From: Wenzhouxiangella sediminis
GTDB taxonomy: Bacteria > Pseudomonadota > Gammaproteobacteria > Xanthomonadales > Wenzhouxiangellaceae
Assembly: GCF_003410055.1 (NCBI RefSeq)
Contig: NZ_QUZK01000046.1
Location: 1-64,000 of the forward strand
Reading direction: 5' to 3'
DNA length: 64,000 nucleotides
The notes beneath the pieces were generated by a model. That model saw nothing but the letters and a program-made list of their open reading frames with translations. It was not told the origin of the DNA and searched no databases. This document shows positions 25,155-33,494 of this stretch, in pieces (position 1 is the first letter of the stretch; each line of letters begins with the position of its first letter). The position numbers and the translations under genes are program-made.

Positions 25155-26807
25155 TCAGCCCGCGGCCCGCTTCGCCCGCGTCGGCTGTTTGCTGATCCGA
25201 CCGGCGACTTCCCCCGACTCCGGTCGTCGCAGCAGGATACGGAAGCAGGCGCCGCTGTTGGGCACCTGCACGTACTCCAGCGGCGCCTGGTTGGCGTCGC
25301 AGAGCTGCCTCGCCAGGTACAGGCCGAGGCCGGACCCCTGCTTGTGCGTCGTGAAGAAGGGCTCGAACACCTGCGAGCGCTTCTCCAGCGGAATGCCCGG
25401 TCCATTGTCGATGATATCCAGCGCGATTTCACGATGCCCGCGGATGGGGCTCACGCGCAGCGTGATGACCACTTCCCGGTCTTCGGTGCGTGCGTGCTTG
25501 AGCGCGTTTTCCATCAGGTTCCAGACCGCCTGGCTGAGCTGGCTGGCGTCGATCAGGACCATGATGGCGGCCGACGGCACTTCGAGCCTGACACGGCTGG
25601 AATCGAGCTTGTGGTAGCGGCGGAAGTCGCCGGCCAGCTTGCGAATCCAGCTGATCAGGTTGACCGACTCGATGCGCGCCCGCTCGCGACGGGAGAGCTT
25701 GAGCACGTTTTCGACGATGTCGTTCATGCGCGCTGCGTGATTGAGCATCATGCCGACGAGCTTGCGGTCGGCCTTGTTGAGGTCTTCCGACTCGTCGATT
25801 AGCTGGGCGGCGTGGCTGAGTGCGCCCAGCGGGTTCCGGATCTCGTGGGCGATGCTGGCCGACAGCCGGGCCAGGGAGGCCTGGGCCAGGTCGCGAGCGC
25901 GCCGGCTGACCACCGAGGTGTCCTCGAGGAAGATGAGCGTGGCCTCGGTCTCGTTAACCCCCGGCATCGTCAGCATCGTCGGCACCACCGCCGACTGGGT
26001 CGACTGCAGGAGCAGGCCCTCGTCCTCGGTCTTGCCGGTCTTGCGCCAGCGCTCGAGCCGTTCGGCCAGGGGCGGTGCGATCGTGCGCAGGTTGCGGTCG
26101 TTGACCGGCGGATTGCCCAGCAGGTACCAGGCGGCCTCGTTCATCTGCCGGATCCGGTCCTGGGAGTCGACCACCAGCACGCCCGAGCGCAGTTTGTGAA
26201 TGATGAGCTCGTTGATGTGGCCGAGGTTGGCCAGGTCGAGCCCGCGCCGCTCGGCCAGGAGCTTGTACTCGCGTCCCCAGCGGCCGAGCAGGGAGGCGCC
26301 GACGGCGATGCCGAAAGCGCCCACCCCGTAGAGGGCCGCCTGGAACAGAGAACGCGCTTCCAGCGCCCCGCGCTGGCTCAGCCAGGCGTCCAACAGCAGG
26401 CCCAGCGTCACCAGCGATGCGAACAGCAGCGTGGTGCGCAGATCGAGGATCAGGCCGGCGATGCCGACGGTGAACAGCAGCAGGATGACCAGCGCGCTCT
26501 CGATGCCGCCGAAAGCATGCAGAATCAGCCCGATCAGGATCAGGTCGCTGGCGAGGGAGAAGGAGGCGAGTTCGGAGACGTCGATACTGCGCCGCAGGTG
26601 AAACACCAGAAAGCCGATTGCACTGCCGGCATAGGTCAGCGCGGCCGCCTGCGCCAGGAAGATGCGGTAGCCCTGGATCTCCCCGGCCAGCGGGCTGAAC
26701 ACGGCGATGAGCGCGGCAATGGAGACCAGCACCCGGAACGCATTCAGGTAGTGCAGGGCACGGCCTACCACCTCCTCGTCGGCCACCAGTGTGCCGAATG
26801 TCTTCAA
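25155..26807 (-). CDS. pilS: Sensor histidine kinase PilS
   Basis: This 550-residue kinase has six predicted membrane spans (residues about 28-180), a PAS-like domain (NELIIHKLRSGVLVVDSQDR near residue 200), a HisKA box IAHEIRNPLGALSHA near residue 320 and an ATPase domain with IDNGPGI and GSGLGLYLARQL. This layout is that of PilS, which phosphorylates PilR in response to pilin levels. The start is TTG, with GGAG eight bases upstream. Transcription diverges from sucCD across a 355-bp gap. Confidence 0.92.
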   Translation of the reverse strand: MKTFGTLVADEEVVGRALHYLNAFRVLVSIAALIAVFSPLAGEIQGYRIFLAQAAALTYAGSAIGFLVFHLRRSIDVSELASFSLASDLILIGLILHAFGGIESALVILLLFTVGIAGLILDLRTTLLFASLVTLGLLLDAWLSQRGALEARSLFQAALYGVGAFGIAVGASLLGRWGREYKLLAERRGLDLANLGHINELIIHKLRSGVLVVDSQDRIRQMNEAAWYLLGNPPVNDRNLRTIAPPLAERLERWRKTGKTEDEGLLLQSTQSAVVPTMLTMPGVNETEATLIFLEDTSVVSRRARDLAQASLARLSASIAHEIRNPLGALSHAAQLIDESEDLNKADRKLVGMMLNHAARMNDIVENVLKLSRRERARIESVNLISWIRKLAGDFRRYHKLDSSRVRLEVPSAAIMVLIDASQLSQAVWNLMENALKHARTEDREVVITLRVSPIRGHREIALDIIDNGPGIPLEKRSQVFEPFFTTHKQGSGLGLYLARQLCDANQAPLEYVQVPNSGACFRILLRRPESGEVAGRISKQPTRAKRAAG

Positions 26808-27024
26808 GCTCCGATCTCCTGGTCCTGCGCCGTTCAGGGTCGTGTATGCCGCCGACGTGGGCGTCTTCTTGCGCCCTTAGGCGGTCCATTCTGCCGACGA
26901 GTATACTACCCCCTACGCCGCTGTACCGACACCCGGGGCGGGCGCGATGGCGCCGGCTTTCGACGCTGCGCGGCGGCTAGTGCCTTCGGACGGCGGTGCG
27001 GAGCGGCCCCGTTTCCCGGAACAG

Positions 27025-27040
27025 GGCCGCTCGAGCGGCC
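27025..27040. promoter_or_regulatory. 16-bp perfect palindrome upstream of sucCD promoter
   Basis: GGCCGCTCGAGCGGCC is a perfect palindrome with no spacer, ending five bases before the -35 box of the putative sucC promoter. Its position fits an activator or repressor operator. The rest of the 26808-27162 gap shows no coding potential that I trust. Confidence 0.4.
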
Positions 27041-27045
27041 GCGGT

Positions 27046-27074
27046 TTGATAAATGGGCCGGCTTGTTCCAGAAT
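27046..27074 (+). promoter_or_regulatory. Putative sigma70 promoter of sucCD
   Basis: TTGATA (27046-27051), a 17-bp spacer and CAGAAT (27069-27074) match the sigma70 consensus at five and four of six positions. Transcription would start near 27081, giving a leader of about 80 bases before the sucC ATG. Confidence 0.5.
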
Positions 27075-27162
27075 ACGCCGGTTTCGGCGAGGCCGGCCAC
27101 GGGGCCGCGCGCCGATTTTTCGGATCGAATCAATCCAATCATCACCAACGGGTTTTCCAAGC

Positions 27163-28326
27163 ATGAATTTTCACGAGTACCAGGCCAAGGAGCTGTTCGA
27201 GCAGTACGGTATTCCCGTGCCGCGCGGAGAGCTGGCAACAACCGTCGATGAGGCCGTCGCGGCGGCCAAGCAGCTCGGCGGCAGCGAGTGGGTGATCAAG
27301 GCCCAGGTCCACGCAGGCGGCCGCGGCAAGGCCGGCGGGGTCAAGCTGGTTTCCAGCCTCGACGAAGTGCGCGAGGCCGCGGAAAAGATGCTCGGCATGA
27401 ACATCGAGACCTACCAGACGGGCGGCCGTGCGCTGCCGGTCAACTCGGTTCTGGTCGCCGAAGCCACCGACATCAAGCAGGAGCTCTACCTGGGCGCCCT
27501 GGTCGACCGCGCGCAGAAGTCGGTGGTGTTCATGGGATCGGCCGCCGGTGGCGTCGACATCGAGCAGGTCGCTTCGGAGTCGCCCGAGAAGATCATTACC
27601 GCGCCGGTCGACACGGCCGCCGGCTTCATGCCCTACCAGGCGCGCCACATCGGTTTCCGCATGGGCCTCAACGCCAAGCAGGTCAAGCAGCTGGTCAAGA
27701 TCATGAGCGGTCTCTATCGCCTGTTCATGGAAAAGGACATCAGCCTCATCGAGGTCAACCCGCTGATCATCGACGGTAACGGCGACCTGAGCGCGCTCGA
27801 CGCCAAGCTCAACGCCGACGACAACGCGCTGTTCCGCCACGCCGACATCGCCGAGATGCGCGACGAATCGCAGGAAGACCCGACCGAGCTGGCCGCGAGC
27901 AAGCACGATCTCAACTACGTCACGCTCGACGGCAATATCGCCTGCATGGTCAACGGCGCCGGGCTCGCGATGGCGACCATGGACGTGATCAAGCTCGCCG
28001 GCGGCGAGCCGGCCAACTTCCTCGACGTCGGCGGCGGCACCAACGCCGAACGCGTCAAGGAGGCCTTCAAGCTGATTCTCTCCGGCGACAACGTCAAGGC
28101 CATCCTGGTCAACATCTTCGGCGGCATCGTCCGTTGCGACGCGATTGCCGAGGGCATCATCGAAGCGGTCAAGGATGTCGAGATGGACGTTCCGCTGGTT
28201 GTGCGCCTGGAAGGCACCAACGTGGACAAGGGCAAGGAAATGCTTGCCAACAGCGACTTCGACATCATCCCCGCCGACGATCTCAATGACGGTGCGCGCA
28301 AGGCCGTGGAAGCGGCGGGCGCCTGA
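27163..28326 (+). CDS. sucC: Succinate-CoA ligase beta subunit SucC
   Basis: This 387-residue ATP-grasp subunit forms, with SucD, the TCA enzyme that makes succinate and ATP or GTP from succinyl-CoA. It shows [20 protein letters not shown], the [17 protein letters not shown] nucleotide-binding segment near residue 46, and [13 protein letters not shown] near residue 288. The ATG at 27163 gives the normal length. sucD follows after 11 bp. The usual upstream partners sucAB are not in the window. Confidence 0.97.
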   Translation: MNFHEYQAKELFEQYGIPVPRGELATTVDEAVAAAKQLGGSEWVIKAQVHAGGRGKAGGVKLVSSLDEVREAAEKMLGMNIETYQTGGRALPVNSVLVAEATDIKQELYLGALVDRAQKSVVFMGSAAGGVDIEQVASESPEKIITAPVDTAAGFMPYQARHIGFRMGLNAKQVKQLVKIMSGLYRLFMEKDISLIEVNPLIIDGNGDLSALDAKLNADDNALFRHADIAEMRDESQEDPTELAASKHDLNYVTLDGNIACMVNGAGLAMATMDVIKLAGGEPANFLDVGGGTNAERVKEAFKLILSGDNVKAILVNIFGGIVRCDAIAEGIIEAVKDVEMDVPLVVRLEGTNVDKGKEMLANSDFDIIPADDLNDGARKAVEAAGA

Positions 28327-28337
28327 AGGAATTAGCA

Positions 28338-29210
28338 ATGAGTGTATTGATCGACAGCAAGACCAAGGTCATCTGCCAGGGCTTCACGGGTAGCCAGGGC
28401 ACCTTCCATTCCGAGCAGGCCATCGCCTACGGCACGCGCATGGTCGGCGGCGTCACGCCGGGCAAGGGCGGCCAGGAGCATCTGGGCCTGCCGGTGTTCA
28501 ACACCGTCGACGAAGCCGTCGAGGAAACCGCCGCGGACGCGTCGATGATCTTCGTGCCGCCGCCGTTTGCGGCCGATGCCATTCTCGAGGCCGCCGACGC
28601 CGGCGTGCGCGTGATCGTGTGCATCACCGAGGGCATTCCGGTACTCGACATGATGCGCGTCAAGGCCGCGCTCAACAACTACGACGACGTGACCCTGATC
28701 GGGCCGAACTGCCCGGGCATCATCACGCCCGACGAGTGCAAGATCGGCATCATGCCGGGCCAGATCCACAAGAAGGGCAGGATCGGCGTCGTGTCCCGTT
28801 CGGGCACGCTGACCTACGAGGCGGTCTACCAGACCACCCAGGTGGGCCTGGGTCAGTCGACCTGCATCGGCATCGGCGGCGATCCCATCCAGGGCATGAA
28901 CTTCGTCGATTGTCTATCGCTGTTCCAGGAAGATCCCGAGACCGAAGGGATCATCATGGTCGGCGAGATCGGCGGTTCGGCCGAGGAAGAGGCCGCCGAG
29001 TTCATCGCCGACCACGTCACCAAGCCCGTAGCCGCCTATATCGCCGGCGTTACCGCGCCTCCCGGCAAGCGCATGGGCCATGCCGGCGCCATCATCGCCG
29101 GGGGCAAGGGCACGGCCGAGGCCAAGTACGCGGCGCTCGAGGAGGCCGGTGTCACCACGGTGCGCTCGCCGGTCGAGCTCGGCGACGCGATCGCCGGCCG
29201 GTTGAAGTAA
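28338..29210 (+). CDS. sucD: Succinate-CoA ligase alpha subunit SucD
   Basis: This 290-residue CoA-binding subunit shows [26 protein letters not shown] near residue 123 and the phosphohistidine segment [16 protein letters not shown] near residue 245. Its length and spacing to sucC are normal. A TTTCAGG repeat element follows its stop by about ten bases and separates it from nadE, which may still be read through from this operon. Confidence 0.97.
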   Translation: MSVLIDSKTKVICQGFTGSQGTFHSEQAIAYGTRMVGGVTPGKGGQEHLGLPVFNTVDEAVEETAADASMIFVPPPFAADAILEAADAGVRVIVCITEGIPVLDMMRVKAALNNYDDVTLIGPNCPGIITPDECKIGIMPGQIHKKGRIGVVSRSGTLTYEAVYQTTQVGLGQSTCIGIGGDPIQGMNFVDCLSLFQEDPETEGIIMVGEIGGSAEEEAAEFIADHVTKPVAAYIAGVTAPPGKRMGHAGAIIAGGKGTAEAKYAALEEAGVTTVRSPVELGDAIAGRLK

Positions 29211-29218
29211 CGATAAAG

Positions 29219-29297
29219 GGTTCGGGTTTCAGGTTTCAGGTTTCAGGACGAGCGGGGCTCGGGTTTCCTGAAACCTGAACACTGAACCCTGAAACCT
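29219..29297. repeat. Composite intergenic repeat, locus C (minimal TTTCAGG element)
   Basis: Three TTTCAGG units (29227-29247) and four inverted units (CCTGAAA, CCTGAAC, ACTGAAC, CCTGAAA, then CCT; 29267-29297) flank only 19 bp of spacer. This is the smallest version of the element. It ends directly at the GGAG ribosome site (29298-29301) of nadE, so any hairpin would sit against that gene's translation start. Confidence 0.9.
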
Positions 29298-29306
29298 GGA
29301 GCCTTT

Positions 29307-30926
29307 ATGCTTCGAATTGCACTCGCGCAGGACGACTTCCGGGTCGGCCACATCACGGGGAATGCCGGGAGAATCCTGGCGCAGATCGCGAGGGCGAGGG
29401 ACGAGCTCGGCGCCGACCTGATCGTCTTTCCGGAGCTGGCGCTGACGGGTTATCCGCCCGAGGACCTGGTGCTCAGACCGGGTTTCATGCGGTCGGCCGC
29501 TTCGGCCCTGAGTGAACTGGCAGGGCAGGTTCACGGCATCGACGCCGTCATTGGTCATCCCCGTGCCGAAGGCGACAAGCGATTCAATTCCGTCTCCTGG
29601 CTTCGCGACGGCGAAGTCATCGGCACCTACGACAAGTGGGATCTGCCGAACTACGCGGTTTTCGATGAGCGGCGATACTTCGTTCCGGGCGAGGCACCGC
29701 TGGTCGTCGAGGTCGACGGCGTGAAAGTCGGGGTGATCATCTGCGAAGACACCTGGACGCCCGAGGCTGCCCGCGCCGCGCGCGAAGCCGGCGCCGAGAT
29801 CATCGTGTCGGCCAATGCCTCGCCCTTTTACGAGGGCAAGCACGCCGATCGCGCCCGTATCCTCTCCGAACGGCATGCCGAGACCGGCCTGCCGCTGATC
29901 TACCTCAACTGCGTCGGCGGCCAGGACGAGCTCGTTTTCGACGGCCATTCGATGGCGATCGATCGCCACGGTGCGCTCTCCGAGCCGGCGCCATTGTGTG
30001 CGGAAGCAATGCTGTGCGTCGGTTTCGACCGGGAATCCGGACGCTTCGACTATCGCCACTGGCCGGCGGGCAAAACCGAGCGACTTCCGGTCGTCTGGGA
30101 AGTGCTCAAGCGGGGCCTGCGCGACTACACCCTCAAGAACGGCTTCGAGTCGGTCGTTTTCGGCCTGTCGGGCGGCATCGATTCCGCGCTGACCATGGCC
30201 ATCGCGGTCGATGCCCTGGGTGCCGAGCGCGTCCTGCCGGTGATGATGCCCTCCAGGCACACCTCCGAGTTGTCGCTGATTCTCGCAAGCGAGCAGATCG
30301 AGATGCTCGGCACGCGTTTCGAGAACATCTCGATCGAGCCGATCTACCAGGCGCAGCTCAAGCAGTTGGCCGAGGTCTTCGAAGGCACGCGCGAGAACTT
30401 CACCGAAGAGAACCTGCAGGCGCGCGCTCGCGGCAACGTCGTCATGGCCCTGTCCAACAAGTTCGGTCATCTGCCGCTGGCGACCAGCAACAAGAGCGAA
30501 CTGGCGGTGGGCTATTCGACGATCTACGGCGACATGTGCGGTGGGTACAGTCCGATCAAGGACGTTCTCAAGACGCTGGTCTACGAGCTAGCCGAGTGGC
30601 GCAACACGGTCTCGGAGGCCATCCCGCGCGGCGTGATCGAAAGGCCGCCCTCGGCCGAATTGCGCCCGGACCAGACCGACCAGGACAAGCTGCCGCCCTA
30701 CGACGTGCTCGACGACATCATCACGCGCTACGTCGAGCAGGACCAGTCGATCGCCGAGATCGCCGAGGCCGATGCCGACGAGAAGATCGTCAGGCGCATC
30801 GCCGGGATGGTGCTCGCCTCGGAGTTCAAGCGTCGGCAGGGCGCCCCCGGGCCGCGCATAACCCGCAAGGCCTTCGGGCGTGATCGCCGTTATCCCATCA
30901 CATCGGGCTGGCGGGACAGCGGCTGA
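29307..30926 (+). CDS. nadE: Glutamine-dependent NAD+ synthetase NadE
   Basis: This 539-residue enzyme makes NAD+ from deamido-NAD+. An N-terminal nitrilase-type glutaminase domain (residues 1-250) has Glu in FPELALTGYPPEDL, Lys in YDKWDLPNY and Cys in VIICEDTW. The C-terminal synthetase domain has the pyrophosphatase loop GLSGGIDSALT near residue 290 and ATSNKSELAVGYSTIYGD. With nadABC at 45.6-49.1 kb, the window holds most of the de novo NAD route. The ribosome site abuts the repeat element upstream. Confidence 0.96.
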   Translation: MLRIALAQDDFRVGHITGNAGRILAQIARARDELGADLIVFPELALTGYPPEDLVLRPGFMRSAASALSELAGQVHGIDAVIGHPRAEGDKRFNSVSWLRDGEVIGTYDKWDLPNYAVFDERRYFVPGEAPLVVEVDGVKVGVIICEDTWTPEAARAAREAGAEIIVSANASPFYEGKHADRARILSERHAETGLPLIYLNCVGGQDELVFDGHSMAIDRHGALSEPAPLCAEAMLCVGFDRESGRFDYRHWPAGKTERLPVVWEVLKRGLRDYTLKNGFESVVFGLSGGIDSALTMAIAVDALGAERVLPVMMPSRHTSELSLILASEQIEMLGTRFENISIEPIYQAQLKQLAEVFEGTRENFTEENLQARARGNVVMALSNKFGHLPLATSNKSELAVGYSTIYGDMCGGYSPIKDVLKTLVYELAEWRNTVSEAIPRGVIERPPSAELRPDQTDQDKLPPYDVLDDIITRYVEQDQSIAEIAEADADEKIVRRIAGMVLASEFKRRQGAPGPRITRKAFGRDRRYPITSGWRDSG

Positions 30927-30940
30927 GAGGCCGCCACGAA

Positions 30941-30959
30941 GTGCCCAAGGGGGGGGCAC
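30941..30959 (+). terminator. Weak hairpin after nadE
   Basis: GTGCCC and GGGCAC pair across a purine loop (AAGGGGG), 14 bp after the nadE stop. There is no T run. It may mark the transcript end. Confidence 0.3.
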
Positions 30960-30976
30960 GTGACGAGGCCCGCGTA

Positions 30977-31006
30977 GGTCGGAGTCGTATCCACGACGGT
31001 CGGAGT
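30977..31006. promoter_or_regulatory. Direct repeat GGTCGGAGT with 21-bp period
   Basis: GGTCGGAGT occurs at 30977-30985 and 30998-31006, exactly 21 bp apart, about two turns of DNA. It lies in the 322-bp gene-free stretch between nadE and the SARP-like regulator gene. Paired same-face sites suggest a protein-binding region. No binder is known. Confidence 0.35.
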
Positions 31007-31088
31007 ATCCGGTCTGTACGCGAATGGCTGCGCGTGTCCCGGCCATCCGGGTCGCCCGAATGCAATCCGCGTTGAAGCCGGGGTAATA

Positions 31089-31104
31089 TGTGATGGAGAT
31101 CACA
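31089..31104. promoter_or_regulatory. CRP/Clp-type palindrome upstream of SARP-like gene
   Basis: TGTGATGGAGATCACA is a perfect TGTGA-N6-TCACA site for a CRP-family activator (Crp, Vfr or Clp). It is centred about 152 bp before the start of the regulator gene, in the nadE-regulator gap. A nearly identical site lies at 33456-33471. Confidence 0.65.
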
Positions 31105-31248
31105 GAGCCTCGCCGCCTCGATGCCTGTACCGCATGCGCGAATGCCCACGATTCCGGCTGTCGGTTTCCGCGCCGGGATGCCTATCGACGGCTTCGAGCC
31201 GGTCCGGGTGCGCGTTGAGCGTTATGCGACCGGATCATTCGAGCGACG

Positions 31249-33363
31249 ATGACCGCCGCGACGAAAATGCCGGATAGCCCCAGGGTTGCCCATTCTCGAC
31301 TCCATGCCAGGCTATTCGGCGCGTTCAAGCTGACCGCGGCCGATGGTCGGGAAATCGGCGTAACCGGGAAACGTGCTCGGGCCCTGTTGGCGATCCTGTG
31401 CCTGGAGCCGGGCGTCGCCATCGAACGCGACCGGGTGTGCGAGTTGTTGTGGCGAGGAGGGTTCAGGGCGCAGGGCCGTGCCAGCCTGAGGCAGACACTG
31501 CTGGGCTTGAAGAAGCAGTTGTCGCCGATCATGCCGGATCTGCTCATCGCCACCCGCGAGCGTGTCGCCGTCAACGCCGCGATTGTGGGATCCGACCTGG
31601 CTGAACTGGAATCGGCCCTCACCCACGGCCCGAATCCGCGGGCCAGCGAGCTGCTGCTGGAAATCGGCGGCCGGCCGCTGCTCGGTCGACTGGATTTTGG
31701 GGAACCATTCCGGCAATGGCTCGAAGTTCGCCGCGCGCAGGTCGAGCAACGCCTGCAACGCGCCGTCGAGGACGCGCTCTCGGATTGGGAGCGTCGCGGA
31801 AATGATCGCGAGCGCGCGAGGCTTCTGGATGCCTGGAGGCTGCGGGATCCGGCCACCGGGGCCGCCCAATCCGAAACCAGAATCAGGGTTGCGGTGCTAC
31901 CGTTCAAGTCCATCGATGCAGCCGATGAACAGGGTCATTTCGCCCAGGGTCTTTGCGAGGAACTGATCACCACCCTGGGGCAATCGCCCCAACTGCTGCT
32001 TGCCGGTCGCGGATCCTCGTTCAACTCGAAGGACTCCGAGCGGCCGCTGCCGGAAATCGCCCGTGCGCTCCATGTCTCTCACCTCATCCTGGGATCGGTC
32101 AGGCGTCGGGACAGCGAGCTGCGTGTTCATGTCAGCCTGGTGGAAGGCAGCAGCGGCTTCGAGTGCTGGTCGCAAGGCTATCGCGGGAATACGGGCAATC
32201 TATTCGGCCTGCAGGAAGACATCGCCCGGAGCGTGAGCCGTGAGCTTGCCCGAGCGCTCGGGCTGGAGATCGGACTGCCGGGGCCGCGTCCGACGACGCC
32301 GAACAAGGCAGCCTACGAGCTCTATCTCCAGGGTCGTGCGCTGACCGCGCGCGCGATCGGAGACGGCGTGCTGGACAAGGCCGTAGAACTGCTGGAGGCG
32401 TCCCTCGCTATCGACCCGGGGTTTGCCGCGTGCTGGACGGCACTGGCCGAGGCGCATGTCTACACGGCGGTCTACACGCCATGTCTTGACCGGCTCGAGA
32501 AGTCGGCCCGCATGGCCGAGTGCGCACGAAGGGCGATCGAACTGGATCAGGCTCAAGGTCACGCGCGCGCCATGCTGGGGATTCACTGCTGGACCCGGAA
32601 CGATCCGATCGGCGCGCTCGATCTTGCGCACGAGGCCTACCGACTCGAGCCCGACAACCCTGATGTTGCGTTACGCCTGGGCTCGTTCCTGCTTTATATC
32701 GGGCGAACGCGCGAGGCGCTGCCCTACATCGAGGGCGCGATCGACCAGGACCCGGTCAACGGCCGCAACTTCGCGATGCTCTGTGTCGCCCAGTTCAATC
32801 TCGGCAATCTCGATGAAGCCGCCGCAGCCGGCCAGCGTATGGTCGATCTTGGCCTGCCCTCGATGTGGCTGGCGGTGGTCACCGCGGCATCGGGAAATCG
32901 CGAGCTCGCCGTGGAGCAGTACTGGCAGACAAGATTGTTGATGAACACCGTGATCTTTCCACCGGCCGGCACCAGGCCGCTCACCGGATCGACCCTCGAC
33001 ACCTACTGGCGAATGGCCGCCAGGGGCGTTTGCAGTGGACGGGCGGTCCACCGGAAGGTGTACTGCGCCATGCTCGATTACCTCCACGCAACCCTGCCGG
33101 ATCCCTGCGATACCAGCATCGTCGCCCCGGCCATCTGGATGGGCTATGCCAGGATGGTATTCAAGACCCTGGGAACCCAGATCACCCCGGCCAACATGTA
33201 TTGCCTGATGTCGCTCTGGGCCGATGTCGAACCCATCCGCCGGGTCCGTCGTCACCCGGAATTTCTCGCATTCGCCCAGCGCATCGGGCTGGTTGCGGCC
33301 TGGGACAAGTACGGCTGGCCGGACCTGCTTCCAGCACCGGACCGTGCCGGAAAGTCCCCTTGA
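31249..33363 (+). CDS. SARP/BTAD-type transcriptional regulator with TolB-like and TPR domains
   Basis: This 704-residue protein starts with an OmpR-type winged helix (LFGAFKLTAADGREIGVTGK, then LLWRGGFRAQGRASLRQTL; residues about 20-100). A bacterial transcriptional activation domain follows (residues about 115-190, with WLEVRRAQVEQRLQRAVEDA). Next is a TolB/adenylate-cyclase-associated-like module (IRVAVLPFKSIDAADEQGHF to about residue 335), then TPR helices (residues about 340-560) and a poorly defined C-terminus. It probably senses a protein or ligand through the TPR part and activates adjacent genes. Upstream are a CRP-type site and 21-bp-spaced repeats; just downstream are 11-bp-period repeats of the SARP-operator type. 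The target is not known. Confidence 0.85.
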   Translation: MTAATKMPDSPRVAHSRLHARLFGAFKLTAADGREIGVTGKRARALLAILCLEPGVAIERDRVCELLWRGGFRAQGRASLRQTLLGLKKQLSPIMPDLLIATRERVAVNAAIVGSDLAELESALTHGPNPRASELLLEIGGRPLLGRLDFGEPFRQWLEVRRAQVEQRLQRAVEDALSDWERRGNDRERARLLDAWRLRDPATGAAQSETRIRVAVLPFKSIDAADEQGHFAQGLCEELITTLGQSPQLLLAGRGSSFNSKDSERPLPEIARALHVSHLILGSVRRRDSELRVHVSLVEGSSGFECWSQGYRGNTGNLFGLQEDIARSVSRELARALGLEIGLPGPRPTTPNKAAYELYLQGRALTARAIGDGVLDKAVELLEASLAIDPGFAACWTALAEAHVYTAVYTPCLDRLEKSARMAECARRAIELDQAQGHARAMLGIHCWTRNDPIGALDLAHEAYRLEPDNPDVALRLGSFLLYIGRTREALPYIEGAIDQDPVNGRNFAMLCVAQFNLGNLDEAAAAGQRMVDLGLPSMWLAVVTAASGNRELAVEQYWQTRLLMNTVIFPPAGTRPLTGSTLDTYWRMAARGVCSGRAVHRKVYCAMLDYLHATLPDPCDTSIVAPAIWMGYARMVFKTLGTQITPANMYCLMSLWADVEPIRRVRRHPEFLAFAQRIGLVAAWDKYGWPDLLPAPDRAGKSP

Positions 33364-33386
33364 AGCACACCCCGGTCAACGCCCAT

Positions 33387-33415
33387 TGACGCAAAAATGA
33401 CGCAAATTTGACGTT
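33387..33415. promoter_or_regulatory. Triple TGACG direct repeat, 11-bp period
   Basis: TGACGCAAA occurs at 33387 and 33398, and a third TGACGTT at 33409, each start 11 bp apart. SARP regulators are known to bind short direct repeats at 11- or 22-bp spacing near the -35 region. This array lies between the SARP-like gene and the DUF418 gene and is a plausible operator for it. Confidence 0.45.
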
Positions 33416-33455
33416 GGCGCCGTTGCTTCGGTGCCGACAGCGGTGCAGGCTAATG

Positions 33456-33471
33456 TGTGATGAATATCACA
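33456..33471. promoter_or_regulatory. CRP/Clp-type palindrome upstream of DUF418 gene
   Basis: TGTGATGAATATCACA is a perfect TGTGA-N6-TCACA site inside a wider palindrome, AATGTG to CACATT. It ends 23 bp before the ATG at 33495. That is close enough to repress, or to act on a promoter overlapping the 11-bp repeats. It matches the site at 31089-31104 at 14 of 16 positions. Confidence 0.65.
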
Positions 33472-33494
33472 TTAATTTGCACCGGCAGGGCACC

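Noticed and set aside
26900-26907. AGTATACT as the pilS or sucC -10 element
   Set aside because: It reads as TATACT on both strands, but no matching -35 at 16-18 bp was found on either.
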